A stretch of DNA of 64,000 bases from Hymenopus coronatus (taxonomy: Eukaryota; Arthropoda; Insecta; Mantodea; Hymenopodidae), in NCBI GenBank assembly GCA_030762935.1, contig CM060900.1:288961784-289025783 (forward strand), read 5' to 3'. Within the stretch, counting starts at the first letter, position 1; each line of letters begins with the position of its first letter. Made by a program: the position numbers and the translations under genes. Below are positions 11,690 through 23,730 of this stretch, one piece after another. The notes below the pieces were generated by a model, which was not told where the DNA came from, ran no database searches, and saw only the letters and a program-made list of their open reading frames with translations.

Positions 11690-14600
11690 CACATAGAATG
11701 AAAAATGAAAAACCAAGCAAACATCAGAATTTCAAGAACAGTGGAAAATGCAGCTAGTATGGTTCCAAAGGACATTGGGCTAAAACATGTCAAAAATTTA
11801 TCACAGATAGCAGACCTCCCTAATCTGCTTCTGGCTTGAGAATGAATGTGTTAAAGAGAAACATTTCCTGTCCAGCCATAAATGAAGGACTCCTCTGTTT
11901 TGGTGGTTCAATATAGTCAACAGAAGATGACACGTACATTGATAATGGAGCCTCAAGGCACATTAGTATAGACAGTAAAAACTTGATTGTTTTTTAAAAT
12001 TTCAAGACTGTACATGACCTAACAGTAGCAAATGGAAGCTACGGAAGGGAACTCGTAAAATAAGTCACATTTGTGAATAGTCAGAATAGTTTAAATGCTT
12101 ATATGACATTTGGTATTTTCTGGCGATCAGCAAGAACTTTTTCTCAGTCCAGGACAGGCTTTCTAAAACCTGTTTGAGTCAACTGTAAACGAGTGCTGGC
12201 TGTGTCCTTCAAGGCTCACAAATTAAAGTAAAAGGACTTTACAAAACAGCTACAAGAGGAACCAGTAGAAGTCACAGCAGAATCCTTACTTCTTCAGTTA
12301 TATCATAAGCGCTTCGGTCATTAGACAACAGACATGTAAAATCTGCACTAAACCATCACTAAGTACTAAACCTGGAGAGCTCATTTCAAAAGACATGTGG
12401 ACTATTTGATATGTCCTATAGGAAAATGTTCTATTTTGTAATCTTTAATGATCATTTCACAAGGTTCGGCTATGTATTTCTCCTTAGGCAGAAATATGAG
12501 TGTCTGAAGGCTCTATAAAATTTCTTGATATATACAAAGATTTTGGAACATACAGTCAGGGAAATTTTGAGTAATAATGGAGGAGAATTTGATAATACAA
12601 GTTTAGAGCAATGCTGCAAAAGAACAGAGTAATTTAGAGACTGACAGCACTCCAGAGCAATCTGGCAGAAGTGAAAGGGACAATAGGATAGTAACAGAAG
12701 TGGCAAGAACCATGAAGAATTTTAATCCTGAAGCAGTCTCCATCTGCAATGTGGGCTAAACAGGGAATTGTTCAGTGAAGAATGTGAGTCCTTATGAGCT
12801 ATGGATGGGAAAGAAACCTAAGAGTCAAGCACATGCAGATGATTGGATCTTTTGCTGATTCCCTCATTCCTATACAAAAGGGAAGAAAATGGAGAATAAA
12901 GGTCAGCTCCACTTAGTGGAATCTAATTGAATCAAAACTCCCCCTGTAGCTCTCATCTACCGCAATCAAATCCAATTGGATAAACATACAGAACTGAAGC
13001 ATATGTAGTTGTGGAGTCAGAAAATTGACACATAATAACATTACTATGTTTATGTGAAGAGGCATATAGAAGAGACACATTACAGAAACAGAAATACCTA
13101 ATTCATAGTATCTTTTTAACATGGATCACACATGGTTCCAATTAAATTGCCAATTTCACTTCTAGCATTATCACATACATTAGTACCTATTAGATTAATA
13201 TTTATTAGTTTTGTTATAGAAATGTGGATTGCTTTCAACTAGATGTATTAGCTTTTCTTTGTTAAATATGCAGAACTTCAAACTTGATGCAACACAACAT
13301 TAAAGCCTAACCTCAAATAAACAAATGATTTTGATGTTTTAACCACTTTGCACATTCTTATGTTTTCTATTAAGGCTCATGACTATGAGCTACACCAAAA
13401 GTTCCACTACAGGTTAAGAACAAATGTTCTTGCCAGTGAATTCTTTTTGGTTCAATTCATGTGCCTTCTTCTGCTTGTTTCCATTTAAAATCACTGTAAA
13501 CAGAAATTCTGTTTGAATCAATTCAACCAAGTGGGAGCATACCCTAAGGCTTCAAAAGGTTGTCTGATTGGATATGATGGATATAAGAGATATTGCATTT
13601 GGATCAAAGAAACCAATACTGTCATCTGTTTGTGCTATGTTATATTCTATGAAAATTATGAACTGTGAAGAAAGGACTCACTTTATGAGACAGAATCCTT
13701 GAGCAGAGAGAAAACAAGACCTCAAGATTCCATTGGAAAACAGAAAGAAGACCAAATAGAAAATCTCCAAGAAGAGGGAAGGCAAAAAGTTCATCTGAAG
13801 ATGAATTTTCCAAGAAAGAACCATATGCACCAAAATGACAGCTGAGAGACAGAACTCATCTTGAGATTGCTTACATTAAACTAGCAGAGGTTTTTGTCAG
13901 AGATGTTGAAATACCCAAGACTTACAAAAAAGTTCTCCAGTCCAGACAAAGTATACACTGGAAGGATGAAATAGATTCAGAGATGAAATCATTGAAAGAA
14001 AATGAGACAAGGACCATAGAAGAGCTATATCCATTCCTTGCAAGCAGCTATAGAAAATAAAAATGAAATACTGAAGGCCCAATTGATAAGTATAGAGCTT
14101 ATGAAAGGATTCTCACAATAATTTGGACTTAACTGTGATCACATATTTAATCCTGAGACAAAACTGGCTACTGTTCAGTAAGTTGTCAGTATTGCAGCAA
14201 ATGAGAAAATACATCCCATCCAGTTAGGTGTTTGCTCAGTATTCTTACATGGAAAACTTAAAGAATATATTTATATGCAGCAACCTGTGGGTTACAGTGA
14301 TGCTTCATAGAGTGTTTGCAAGGTGTAACGCAGTCTTGATGAAAAAAAAGAGGCTTCACATTCTGAAATGAAATGTTTGGGGAATATTCAAAACCAAATT
14401 TTAAGATAAGTGATGCACATCCTTGCTTATTCATAAAATATACAGATATCAGAGAGGATAATGGTATTTTTATGTGTGGATGATGGGCTACTAGCATGAA
14501 AGAACCAAAAGGATTTTGAAACATTGATCAGATAGCTGCAAATAATATTCAAGTTCACAGCCAAACCAGCAAACTTCTTTCTTGGTATTGAGATTCATCT

Positions 14601-14870
14601 TGATCAGGAATCATCAAGATTGAGCAGACAGGTTTGGGACTTGTTTGCTTTCCTGGAAGAAGCTGTAAGAGCAGCAAAGGGGAAAACACCAATGTTATTC
14701 ATACCCTCTCTCTTATCATTAAAAATAGTGGGTCAGGTTTTCCTGTAGATCAAAGCATAGGTCACCAACATCAACAACCAGCTTCAACTCTCCTTGGGAG
14801 GAAATATAGTTTATTACAGCACAAGAGAACTGTACAAATTGTTTAATTTGTAATATGAAAGATGTTAAAC
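11690..14870 (+). pseudogene. Ty1/copia retrotransposon pol relic
   Basis: The copia domain order is clear despite stops. A knuckle near 11752 reads C-S-stop-Y-GSKGHWAKTC, with the second Cys changed to Tyr. The protease (near 11930) reads YIDNGASRHIS, with Asn where Asp-Ser is expected. A pre-integrase piece reads QLYHKRFGH. The integrase includes SNNGGEFDNTSL and SPYELWMGKKPKSQ (12580-12830), then SKGCLIGYDGYKRYCIWI (13550-13600). RT includes YKKVLQSRQSIHWKDEI, then KLKEYIYMQQPVGY, then CVDDGLLA (the YVDD box), and finally PANFFLGIEIHLDQE at 14565-14610. Domain order is integrase before RT, diagnostic of copia against gypsy. Between about 12860 and 13400 little is recognisable. No LTR is found. 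The 5' gag is missing and the 3' end is cut at 14870 by a hAT terminus. Confidence 0.85.
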
Positions 14871-15440
14871 CAGCCATGGGCAAAGTATGGCCTGCAGGCC
14901 AAGCGCAACCATTCAGGCTACACAACCCGGCCCATGACATGATTTTGAATAACCCCTACAGTTACACATAGGACAAAATGTATTTTCTGCACTGCTAAAA
15001 TAGAATAACAGTTTCCTTTTCATTGAGTTTTAAGTACAGTGTAATCACATTTAATATTAACTGAGTTTGCATGCAACCTAGCATAGGCATAGTCCCATAA
15101 TAGATGATCAGTAGCATGGCGATATAGAGTACAATGTGTGTGGCAGTGTTCACACTGGTGTCTTCACAGTGCCTGGCCTACCATTTTCCTTTTGTCTGTT
15201 CTCAAGTCAGCATAGCTCGGACAGTCACACAGTCAGTGTCAAGTCACCTCTGTGCCTGTGTGTCTGGCTTTTGATTGTTACAATGACAAGCAAAAAATGT
15301 AACGTTGGTTCAAAATGTCATGTTTTTAAAGATGAGTGGACTTGGAAATACTTACTAATTTAATAATAATAATAATAAACAACAAAATGTCATCTACATC
15401 TCAAATTAATTTGTATCTCAAATTTACTTTCGTACAGTTA
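14871..15440 (+). mobile_element. hAT-B 5' end with transposase N-terminal fragment
   Basis: The copia relic stops exactly where a hAT-type terminus starts at 14871: 'cagccatgggcaaagtatgg', then 'cctgcaggcc'. The C-rich 'ggcaaa.ta.ggcc.gc.ggcc' start is typical of hAT elements of the GTF2IRD2/Charlie sort. About 410 bp downstream, at 15281-15363, lies MTSKKCNVGSKCHVFKDEWT then WKYLLI, which resembles the start of those transposases. A TAA microsatellite follows at once and the rest of the gene is missing. The preceding 8 bp are 'tgttaaac'. I found no right end followed by the same 8 bp, so the right boundary is a guess. Confidence 0.65.
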
Positions 15441-15540
15441 CAAGAAACACCACTAAATTTAGAACCTGGACTGCTGCTCAGCTTTCCTTGTGGCAAATGT
15501 TAATGGGAGCAGAGTAAGTAAATTAGTTCCCTAGAGTTAT

Positions 15541-15870
15541 GTATTGATAACGCTTGATCTTGATGAAAAGAGCATCAAGATAGACCAGGAAGCATATGCA
15601 AGCACAGGGTTGGAACAGAAAGCTGCAGACCAGTGTCAAACCCCATGCTAAAACAAAGTATGACTGAGAAGAGTCTCCAGGCTAAATAAGTGTTTATTAA
15701 GACCTACTTTAGTAAACTCCCAGCTGCAATCAGATGTTTGGAAGAAAAAGAGGTGCCTCATTCTTCTGCCTTGCAGGTACAAAACAGCTGTCACCAGAGG
15801 TATACCAGGAGAAATAGGAAACTGAGATGACAAAATTGAGAAAACTGAAGCAAGCAATCCAGGTTATGTT
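15541..15870 (+). pseudogene. Possible second copia RT-tail fragment
   Basis: Near 15555-15640 the frame reads DLDEKSIKIDQEAYAS, then DQCQTPC. Copia RTs usually have a GIEI..D...SIKISQ.AY segment followed by a C.P..TP motif. A more decayed version of the same motif already occurs at about 14584-14640, so this would be a second copy or a displaced segment. What follows to 15870 is not recognised. Alternative: chance similarity over about 30 residues. Confidence 0.35.
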
Positions 15871-16404
15871 TCCTCATGATGTGAATAAGGTGCTACAAGG
15901 AGAATCTGAAAATGTGCATAAGGCTTATTCTGTAGTTGACATAGCCTCTTTTCGGGACTGCCCCTTAACTGTGTGAAGTAGAGCGATACTTCTCTTCATA
16001 TAAAAACATTTTAAGTGACAGAAGCAAATCATTTATTCCAGAAATGTGTGAAAAATATTTAACTGTTTATTGGAATAAAAACAACTGCTGCTAAAATAGA
16101 TTGAGAGACTAATAAACAATTTTGTTAATGCCCGAGTTTAAGAATAAATTTTTTATTTGATTACTCTATCAAGATTAATAAATGTAAGTTGAAATAATGT
16201 AATTTATTTTTTATGCATATTTAAAAGTTTTAAGAGCATATTTACCAGATTTTATTGCATATATGCATACATATATTCCTACTTTTTGGGCAACACTGTA
16301 ACTCCTATAGGAATAATCTATAATTGTCTCATCACATCATTTCACAATTCTGAATTGCTTAAGCATTTAGAAACAGATTATTTAGAGAATTATCCATGAA
16401 TGTA

Positions 16405-16760
16405 GAAATTTTAATAATTAAAGACTTTAATGTGAGGATAGGAGAAATGGAGGTGTGGACTAGAAATTTATCTAAGTTAGGAACCACTGAACTAAAGCAA
16501 AAAGTTCAGATGATGATGTAAAGATAAGGTTGTAGAGAAAGGCAGTGAAAATTTGTAATGTTTTGTGAATTAAACTCATTGGACATTCAAACAAGGAATA
16601 TGGAGAGGATGAGCATGGTGAATTTATGTTTGTAAATGCTAATGACCAAAGCATTACAGACTAGATTTTATGATGTTAGTGTTAGCTACTTAGTAAACAA
16701 TTTTAAAGTATTAAGTTTATGTTTAAAATAGTGGTCACTTTCCACTATACCAACTCCATT
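16405..16760 (+). pseudogene. LINE endonuclease-domain fragment
   Basis: The sequence reads IIKDFNVRIGEME near 16412, then after frame changes YGEDEHGEFMFVNANDQSIT near 16600-16660, then VSYLVNNFKV. These correspond to the GDFNAR.G box, the DG.FTF...G.S.IDY box and the tail of an apurinic endonuclease, the enzyme that nicks target DNA for LINE retrotransposition. A homologous, independently decayed fragment is at 21965-22390. There is no RT downstream. Its second half is included in the tandem duplication starting at 16598. Confidence 0.7.
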
Positions 16761-17769
16761 CTAAGATTCTATGGCAATGTAAACTAAGTAGCAAAAATAT
16801 ATTACTCAGCCTGCACCTGTGATTAGAGGAATGGTTGTGCCATTGTAACAACCATGTGGTCAACTTAATGTTGTCACATTTTCTAAAAGGAGATTAGTAT
16901 GGTTTTGTCATTTACTGATGTTTACAAGCTTTTCATAGTGCTCTTTTTGTTAGGTTTAGTATATTTAGTCATATCCAGGCAAAGTAATATATCTGTTAAT
17001 ATTTTATTACTTTCTCTACTCTTTACCTGACAGCTCAACTAATGTACTGCAATCCTCCCAAATAAGACTTCAAGAGTTACTTGAGCCACTTTGTGTAAAA
17101 TACTGTTTTTGTTTTATTTTTCCCTAAAAAATATGTCACAATGAATAGTAAAGAAACTGGTTTTCCTAAAGTTTGGCAACTTGATATGGAGAGGATGAGC
17201 ATGGTGAATTTATGTTTGTAAATGCTAATGACCAAAGCATTACAGACTAGATTTTATGATGTTAGTGTTAGCTACTTAGTAAACAATTTTAAAGTATTAA
17301 GTTTATGTTTAAAATAGTGGTCACTTTCCACTATACCAACTCCATTCTAAGATTCTATGGCAATGTAAACTAAGTAGCAAAAATATATTACTCAGCCTGC
17401 ACCTGTGATTAGAGGAATGGTTGTGCCATTGTAACAACCATGTGGTCAACTTAATGTTGTCACATTTTCTAAAAGGAGATTAGTATGGTTTTGTCATTTA
17501 CTGATGTTTACAAGCTTTTCATAGTGCTCTTTTTGTTAGGTTTAGTATATTTAGTCATATCCAGGCAAAGTAATATATCTGTTAATATTTTATTACTTTC
17601 TCTACTCTTTACCTGACAGCTCAACTAATGTACTGCAATCCTCCCAAATAAGACTTCAAGAGTTACTTGAGCCACTTTGTGTAAAATACTGTTTTTGTTT
17701 TATTTTTCCCTAAAAAATATGTCACAATGAATAGTAAAGAAACTGGTTTTCCTAAAGTTTGGCAACTTG
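16598..17769. repeat. Perfect 586-bp direct tandem duplication
   Basis: Copy 1 is 16598-17183 and copy 2 is 17184-17769. Both begin 'atatggagaggatgagcatg' and end 'aaagtttggcaacttg'. I compared them line by line and saw no difference. The unit holds the end of a LINE endonuclease relic and AT-rich DNA. Perfect identity next to heavily decayed elements means either a very recent duplication or an assembly artefact. Confidence 0.95.
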
Positions 17770-18930
17770 GGTACTGTTTACTGCTTTTGTAATTATTGGT
17801 GACTTTTTGTTTTCTTTCTTTCTTTTCTTCTCTCCAAAGAAACTATGCCCCTTACAATGAATAGCACTTCGAACAAACACGTTGCAATAACCTTGCACTA
17901 CGATTTTGTTTCTCCTACAAATTTTTCCAAGTATACATAGCATAAAGAAGAGGATGTTTATGTATTGAAATATAGAGAATATATTACCAAGGATTAATCT
18001 GGGTCCACTTACAGAGTTAAAATTCTGGGCTTTTGAAAATAAGGAGTTTCTGCAGAGAATTTTTATTTGCTTCTGTTCATGAGATTTCACAGTGAGAAAA
18101 TACCAATGAAAACATCATACAACCTAAGACAATCTCACCAACCACATACAACTTAACTATGCATATACAGCACCATTTATAATGTAATATGGCTTTTTCT
18201 CCTTTTGCCTCATTTATGTTTGAAAAGTATACAAAGCTCTAGGAATGAATACAACGAATATAATGCATAACCCAAAAACTAAAATGAGACCTATAAAATT
18301 TAACATTTTTTTCCTTTTACAGCAGTTGTACAAAGCTTAATGCACTTCTGTATTACAAATTAATTTTGGTGGAATTTCTTGAAAATCAGAAAATAAATTA
18401 CAAAGTTATTTTTTGTTTTGTTTGTTTGTTGCTGCCATCAAGTATGGCTAAGGTACATTAAACACATCATACAGAAAACTAACTTTACCAATTCTTGCCA
18501 TATAACCATTTTAACTGCTACCACTAAATATTGAATTACTACCTATCCCTTTTTGGTGTAATTTCTACTACAATGACAATATTATACAATTCTCATTGCC
18601 AACATTCATAATAAAGTTGCCTTAGTAATCCAGATCAAAAGCTAGTTAGATGAAAATGGGACATGGAATATTACTGGTGCAAACACTAGACTAGCATGCA
18701 AGATAATTAAGAAATTGCAACAACCATATGTTTATGGAGAGTGTAATACATTAAAACCATCAGAAAAGACACATTGCATTTCCCTTATAGCACATTTTAC
18801 TGATCTAAAAACTCTTATGAGTAATAGGCCTTACTGATAGATAGTTTATAGAGTAGAGTTGTATTTTTCTATTCTCCCTGAAGATAGTAATTTTATGTCA
18901 TTCAGATGGGCACCATATATACTGACACAT
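17770..18930. other. Unassigned AT-rich DNA
   Basis: A 112-codon minus-strand frame (17752-18090) crosses the end of the tandem duplication and shows no domain or codon pattern that I trust. No RNA gene or transposon terminus was recognised before 18940. Confidence 0.4.
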
Positions 18931-18939
18931 TCATTACAT

Positions 18940-21260
18940 CAGTGGCGGCTCATGGACAAAACTTTTGGGGGGAGGGGGGCAGGAAAACAGTTTTCCTTAC
19001 TAAGTATCGACAGTAATAAATTAATACAACTATCAATATTGTTAGTCATTCTTTCACATTCTATGCCTATAACCCACAAAAATAATGGTTCTCAACGTTG
19101 TAATATAGATCTCGGAAATCAGTACAGAAGCCTAACACAATTTTCCCCAAACAGAGCTAGATTAATACGCATGCAACATATAAAAGAATGATATTAGAGC
19201 ATGATTCAAACTCAAGCAAATTCAAAAGTAATGTTAGCCAAATACGCAGTCACCTCATCGGTGTAATGTTTTTCACAATCACATGCACATCATTGTATGT
19301 GCACATATGAATATTTTGAAATTGCACAGTTTTGATTAAATTATACCTTTTGCCTTTTTATATACAAGATCAATTCTTCTATTCTTTAATTTAATGAAAT
19401 TTTCCATCACTCTTTCATCAAAATCCTGTATTTTACTGATAATGTCATTTACTGAAAACATTGCTGAAGCATTGAGTCTGTTGTTTGTCACTGTATTTCT
19501 TAAAAAAGTCTTTACCCTCTTCAGAGTGGAAAAGCAATTTTGAGGTTCTGCAATTGTCATCAGCACTGTTATTACAATTTTTAAAAGCTTTGTTCTTCAC
19601 TAAATACGGACGAAAGGTCACTTTCATTTATGAACTGAAGAAATTTCAATGCTCCTTTAATATTAAAGTAATTTTGTCTGTAAATTAGTTTCAACTCTGT
19701 GTGCAATTTTCCCTTCAGTAGAAATGGATAAGATTGCACTATTGGTGTGAAAATTTCTTCCAGGAAACTTCCATAGAAATCCTTAAATGCCTCATTACAC
19801 AGTAAAGATGCAGCTTCTAAATGACCATTATAAATAAGAAAATCTACAACAGCAGTTGTAATGATTTCACATCTCCTTGGCATCTCCTACCCTTGAACAT
19901 ACCATACCTTTTATTTTCTTTAGCAGTTGCAGAATATCCTTACATATCTGTTTGTGCACTTCATCAATATTGCATCTTTCCCTTTCTATTTGCTGTTTAA
20001 ATATGAGGATGTCACTCTTTAGTGTCACACTATCTTTGCTCTTCTTTTGAAGCTGTTGGTACGAAATGTCTATATAAGGTATATTCTTATGGAAAACTAT
20101 TAAGATCTTCTATAGCTACTGGCTACATTTATGTTAGTGCAGCTCTCTTCAATAATTTCGAAGCAATCTTTCAGGTTTTCTATGTTTTCATACACAACAG
20201 TGACAATACATATTTTGTAAATTCATCTCGTTAATGCAACACTGGGAAGTCTTTGCCTGCGCTACTTTCTCTAAAATATCAGATCACAAAGATAAATTGG
20301 CAAAAAAATGCTGGAATTCCAGAGAGATTTTAAAAGAACACATGCACTTGGGAATTAGTGTTTGTTGCCTTTTGTATGATTAAACTTAACTGGTGTGCAT
20401 AGCAATGGACAAAATACACACATGGATATATTACCCTTATTTTGGCCAGTACTCCACCAGTCCATCCAGTCATAACATAGGTCCTACCAAAGGTTTGTGC
20501 AACGACTTCATTCCTTAGACACTTTGACAAAGAATATGTATCTCTTCCTTTGGGATTCACAAATACCCAAAATCTCTCATATAGATTCCTCATGTATATA
20601 ATGGAATACCAACACCATTTGACATTGATTTGAAACATCAGTATGGCAACACTGAATGGCACCAAATTCAGAAGCTTGTATTATTTGTTCTATTTTCTGC
20701 CTACAGACATCAAACATGTAGTCTAACAATTCATTCTGAACTGTTTTCAATGTTCCTTTGAATTACACTGCCTCTTTTTAAATGCCCCTTCATTGCTGTA
20801 TCCAATTCAACTATATACTCAATGAAGCCCATGTACACTCCTAGATTAGAAGATGAAACAGACTCGTCACGGCATCATATGAACTCAACCTTTTTTAAAG
20901 TATACAAGTACTACACACTTGAATGTTGTGCTCTTTAACATTTTTTTCAAAGACAGAGTCAAGATATGATGCAATGTTTTGTTTTCGTAGGAGTAAAAGA
21001 TCCACCACACTATAACAGATCCAGTTATATCTCATAAATGTCTTTAAGAGTTAAGCTGCCTCTTTGACATGCAGTTTTCATTTCTTTTAATTTCCACTTT
21101 TTCTATTAAGAATTCAGGTGTCAGTCTAACCAATGATTCCAATACTATTTTCTTTCAGGAGTTAGCCTTGAAAATTGAACTTTCATAAATGATTGTATAG
21201 AGTTATCAATCTTTCTTTAGTCAGTACACTTTATAAAGCCACCTGCAACACACTATTTAA
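18940..21260 (-). mobile_element. hAT-C transposon relic (ZMYM1-like type)
   Basis: A terminus-like sequence, 'cagtggcggctcatgg' with a following G-run, starts at 18940. This is a common hAT end, and the transposase remnant runs toward it on the minus strand with the C-terminus nearest. The 8 bp before it are 'cattacat'. I could not find the right end or the second target copy, so the right boundary is set by where transposase similarity fades. The same transposase family occurs in hAT-D at 57551-58795. Confidence 0.7.
19336..21100 (-). pseudogene. hAT-C transposase relic
   Basis: On the minus strand the pieces come in order. NIASYLDSVFEKNVKEHNIQ lies near 20970, then FIEYIVELDTAMKGHLKR, then KTVQNELLDYMFDVCR. 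The stretch 20330-20665 has RFWVFVNPKGRD, SLSKCLRNEVVAQTFGRTYV and VYFVHCYAHQLSLIIQKAT. The part 19581-19883 has LSSVFSEEQSF at its end. The stretch 19336-19566 is the hAT dimerisation domain, CFSTLKRVKTFLRNTVTNNR. Catalytic-region Asp in the usual Y-D-G-A motif is changed (FGRTYVM). This resembles the DUF4371/ZMYM1-like hAT transposases. Frameshifts and stops break it. Confidence 0.88.
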
Positions 21261-21639
21261 GCAAGTATAATCCACAAACGGCATTAAAATAAGAAACTAG
21301 CATGTTTTAGCACTATGAGCTGTACAGGTAACATCGCTAGGTGCAGACTCCAGATAAGCACATTCACTATGTGAAACTCTTTCCCCACTTCCTCTCCGAC
21401 TTTGCTGTTACATAGCAATTGTCAGGTGGAACAGTCCTGGTGCTAAACCCACCACACTGGGACTGTAGGTATAAAAGCACCACTTTTACCACCATAAGAT
21501 ATTTTTTTCAAAGTTAAAAAATAAACAGTCACAAGGCCAACGATAATTTACTGACCTGTACTATTTAGAGGATGCACACCTTTGTACCTCTATAAAGAGC
21601 TGACCCTGCATAACATACTCATTTTTGGTAACAAATTAA

Positions 21640-21905
21640 GCTAGCCTGGGTCTATGTAAATCCATTCCTTATCTAGTATGTGTATTATACACATTTACAT
21701 TTTTGCAAAGTATTGTTGACTTTTATATGGAACATATAAGCATGAGTATATACTCAAAAGTGTCAAAATGTTCAGTTTTTGAAACAGACTCTTACATGGA
21801 TCTGCTATGTTGATGTCGTACATGGTTCTGATGGCTCTGTTTTGTAACATAAAATACTCCCTTACTTTCAACTGAGCTACCCAAGAATATAATACCATAT
21901 TTCAT
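21640..21905 (-). pseudogene. LINE RT C-terminal fragment
   Basis: The minus strand reads YGIIFLGSSVESK, then LQNRAIRTMYDIN, KSLFQKLNILTLLSIYS and, after a shift, NTHTR.GMDLHRPR. Many LINE reverse transcriptases end with YGI..WG.SS.....LQKRAIR, then F..LNILTL.S.YI. The fragment is isolated, with no catalytic motif left. It may or may not belong with the plus-strand endonuclease fragment next to it, which faces the other way. Confidence 0.7.
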
Positions 21906-21964
21906 TACTCAACAAAAATAAGCACAGTATACCTGATTTAAAACAAATAATGTGATCACAATCT

Positions 21965-22390
21965 CTATCTAAGGAATAATCTATAATCCACCCAGCACTT
22001 CACAATTTCCGATTCTGAATTGTATTGACATTTAGAAAAAGATATGGATTATTTGTTTCAATTACATAAGTTTAGAGTTTAAAATAATGTGAGACTTTAA
22101 TGTAAGGATAAGTTAAATGGACGTACAGGGGCCACAAAATTAGCAAAGTGAGCAACCACTGAACAAAAAGCAAAAACTCAGATGCAGTAAAGATAAAGTT
22201 GCAGATAGATGCAATGAAAAATTAAAAGAGTTCCGTGAATTAAGTTTATTGGTGATTCTAAATGGGAAGTATGGAGGCGAACATCATGAACTTAAATTTA
22301 TACATAATAATAAACAAAGTGTAATAGACTGTATTTTATGGGCTATTAGTATTAGTTACTTAATAATTTTAAAGTCCCTTGCATTGCTTA
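21965..22390 (+). pseudogene. Second LINE endonuclease-domain fragment
   Basis: This is homologous at the DNA level to 16300-16720. Both have 'ggaataatctataat', a 'gactttaatgt.aggata' stretch, 'accactgaac.aaa', 'gtgaattaa' and 'tagttacttaataattttaaagt'. The translated remnant keeps the IIDFNVRI and VIDCIL-type boxes in broken frames. It was inserted separately and has decayed independently. Confidence 0.65.
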
Positions 22391-23730
22391 CAATTTCTTC
22401 GTCAGTCATAACATGATAATCTCGATCATCTTCAGCTCCGTCAAGCCAGTCTTCGATCTCGTCTACTGTAACAGCTTTCTCACCATCTGCAACCAGTATT
22501 TGGTGAGTTATTTAATTCAATTGCATTGGTGAGTAATTCAACAGTCATCATACCAAAGTTTCTTCCAAGCATTTGTCAAAGTACAGTACGAAATGCTGTT
22601 TACTGCACTTGCATAACTGAAAATCATAGAGCTCAAATCATAGAATTTTATATTCTGGAGGGTTTTATCCACCCCTTTATCCTCACCCTTCAGAGGCTCT
22701 TCAGCTTCAAAAACTTCAGACAGGAATTTCTTTCTGTACAATGCTTTACAATGTAGATAACACCTTGGTCCATCAGCTGTATCAAGGAAGCTGTGCTAGG
22801 TGGCAAGAACACATATCTTACCATTGGCACTACAGTTTCTTTGCATCTGGAGGTGCAGGTGCATTATCTAATAGGATTATGGCTTTCACATCAGTTTGGT
22901 TTTTATTTTCTTGGTGCCTTCTTATTGCAGGTACAGCATGGTTGTGAAACTAATTATGGGTGATGTCTGCAGTAAATCATGCATTTTTGTGGATTGTAGT
23001 AACGCAAAGGCAATTTGGACATTACATTCTTAACAGCCCTTGGTTGTTTACTTTTACCTATGACAACTGGCTTTAAAATATGGCTTCCATCTTCATTAGC
23101 ACATAATGCAGTTGCAAATTTCATCCAGGCATATTTTTTAAGGATTTGGTGACTTGCGTGTTCTCAGGCAAGGCGCGCAAAAATAGACCTGTCTCATCGG
23201 CATTATACACTTGATACAAATCTAACTTTTCTTCTTGAATGATAAATTTTAGTTCTTTTTCTAAATGGGTCAACAGCTGATGCATCAGCACTTAAGCTCT
23301 CTCCACACATTTTTTTTCACTAAGTTATGTCGCTTTCGGAGTCTGTACAACCAGCCCGAACTAGCCGAAAATCCATCGATACAAAGTTGTTTCGCAAGAC
23401 GTTCGGCGGCATCTTGAATTTCAACACCTCACTGCAATTCCGCTTACACAAAATTTTTCGTACAGCTTGCATTCTGTGTCTTCTAACTTTTGTTCAGCCA
23501 GCTGCCACATTTGTTTGACCTGACAATATTCCTCATTTACATCACATTTAATAAAAAATGATAAAAGAGTTCACCCTTTTTCTTTTTTATGTCCGAAACT
23601 TGTTTGTTTTGTGATTCCATATTCCGTACATACACACGCAACAATGGCACAATTTTCCAGCCCTTCAATAATTTTCAGTTTCTTGTGTACTGTAAGCAAT
23701 TTATGGTTATGTTTCCTCAATGATATTGTA
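22391..23730 (-). pseudogene. pogo/Tigger-like transposase relic
   Basis: On the minus strand, an N-terminal helix-turn-helix reads KLLTVHKKLKIIEGLENC then VCTEYGI (near 23640-23700). A CENP-B-type DNA-binding half reads AKQLCIDGFSASSGWLYRLR (near 23330-23400). A catalytic domain follows, with VYNADETGLFLRALPE (near 23190), IILLDNAPA (near 22870) and a late LYRKKFLSEVFE (near 22735). The acidic tail VTVDEIEDWLDGAEDDRDYH (near 22420-22480) is typical of Tigger/jerky proteins. The DDE-type order and both visible catalytic Asp motifs fit the pogo group of Tc1/mariner. Stops and shifts abolish it. Terminal repeats were not identified. Confidence 0.88.

Noticed and set aside
11620..11690. 3' LTR of the gypsy element
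   Set aside because: A short 'cactgc.gcc' similarity to the 5' leader is too small, and neither the TATA box nor the leader order recurs.
17752..18090. 112-codon minus-strand frame
   Set aside because: It spans the border of the 586-bp duplication and has no recognisable motif or supporting context.
22150..22170. Right end of hAT-C at 'gagcaaccactg'
   Set aside because: The following 8 bp do not match 'cattacat' beside the left end, and the same string occurs within the homologous LINE fragment at 16.48 kb, so it belongs to that repeat.
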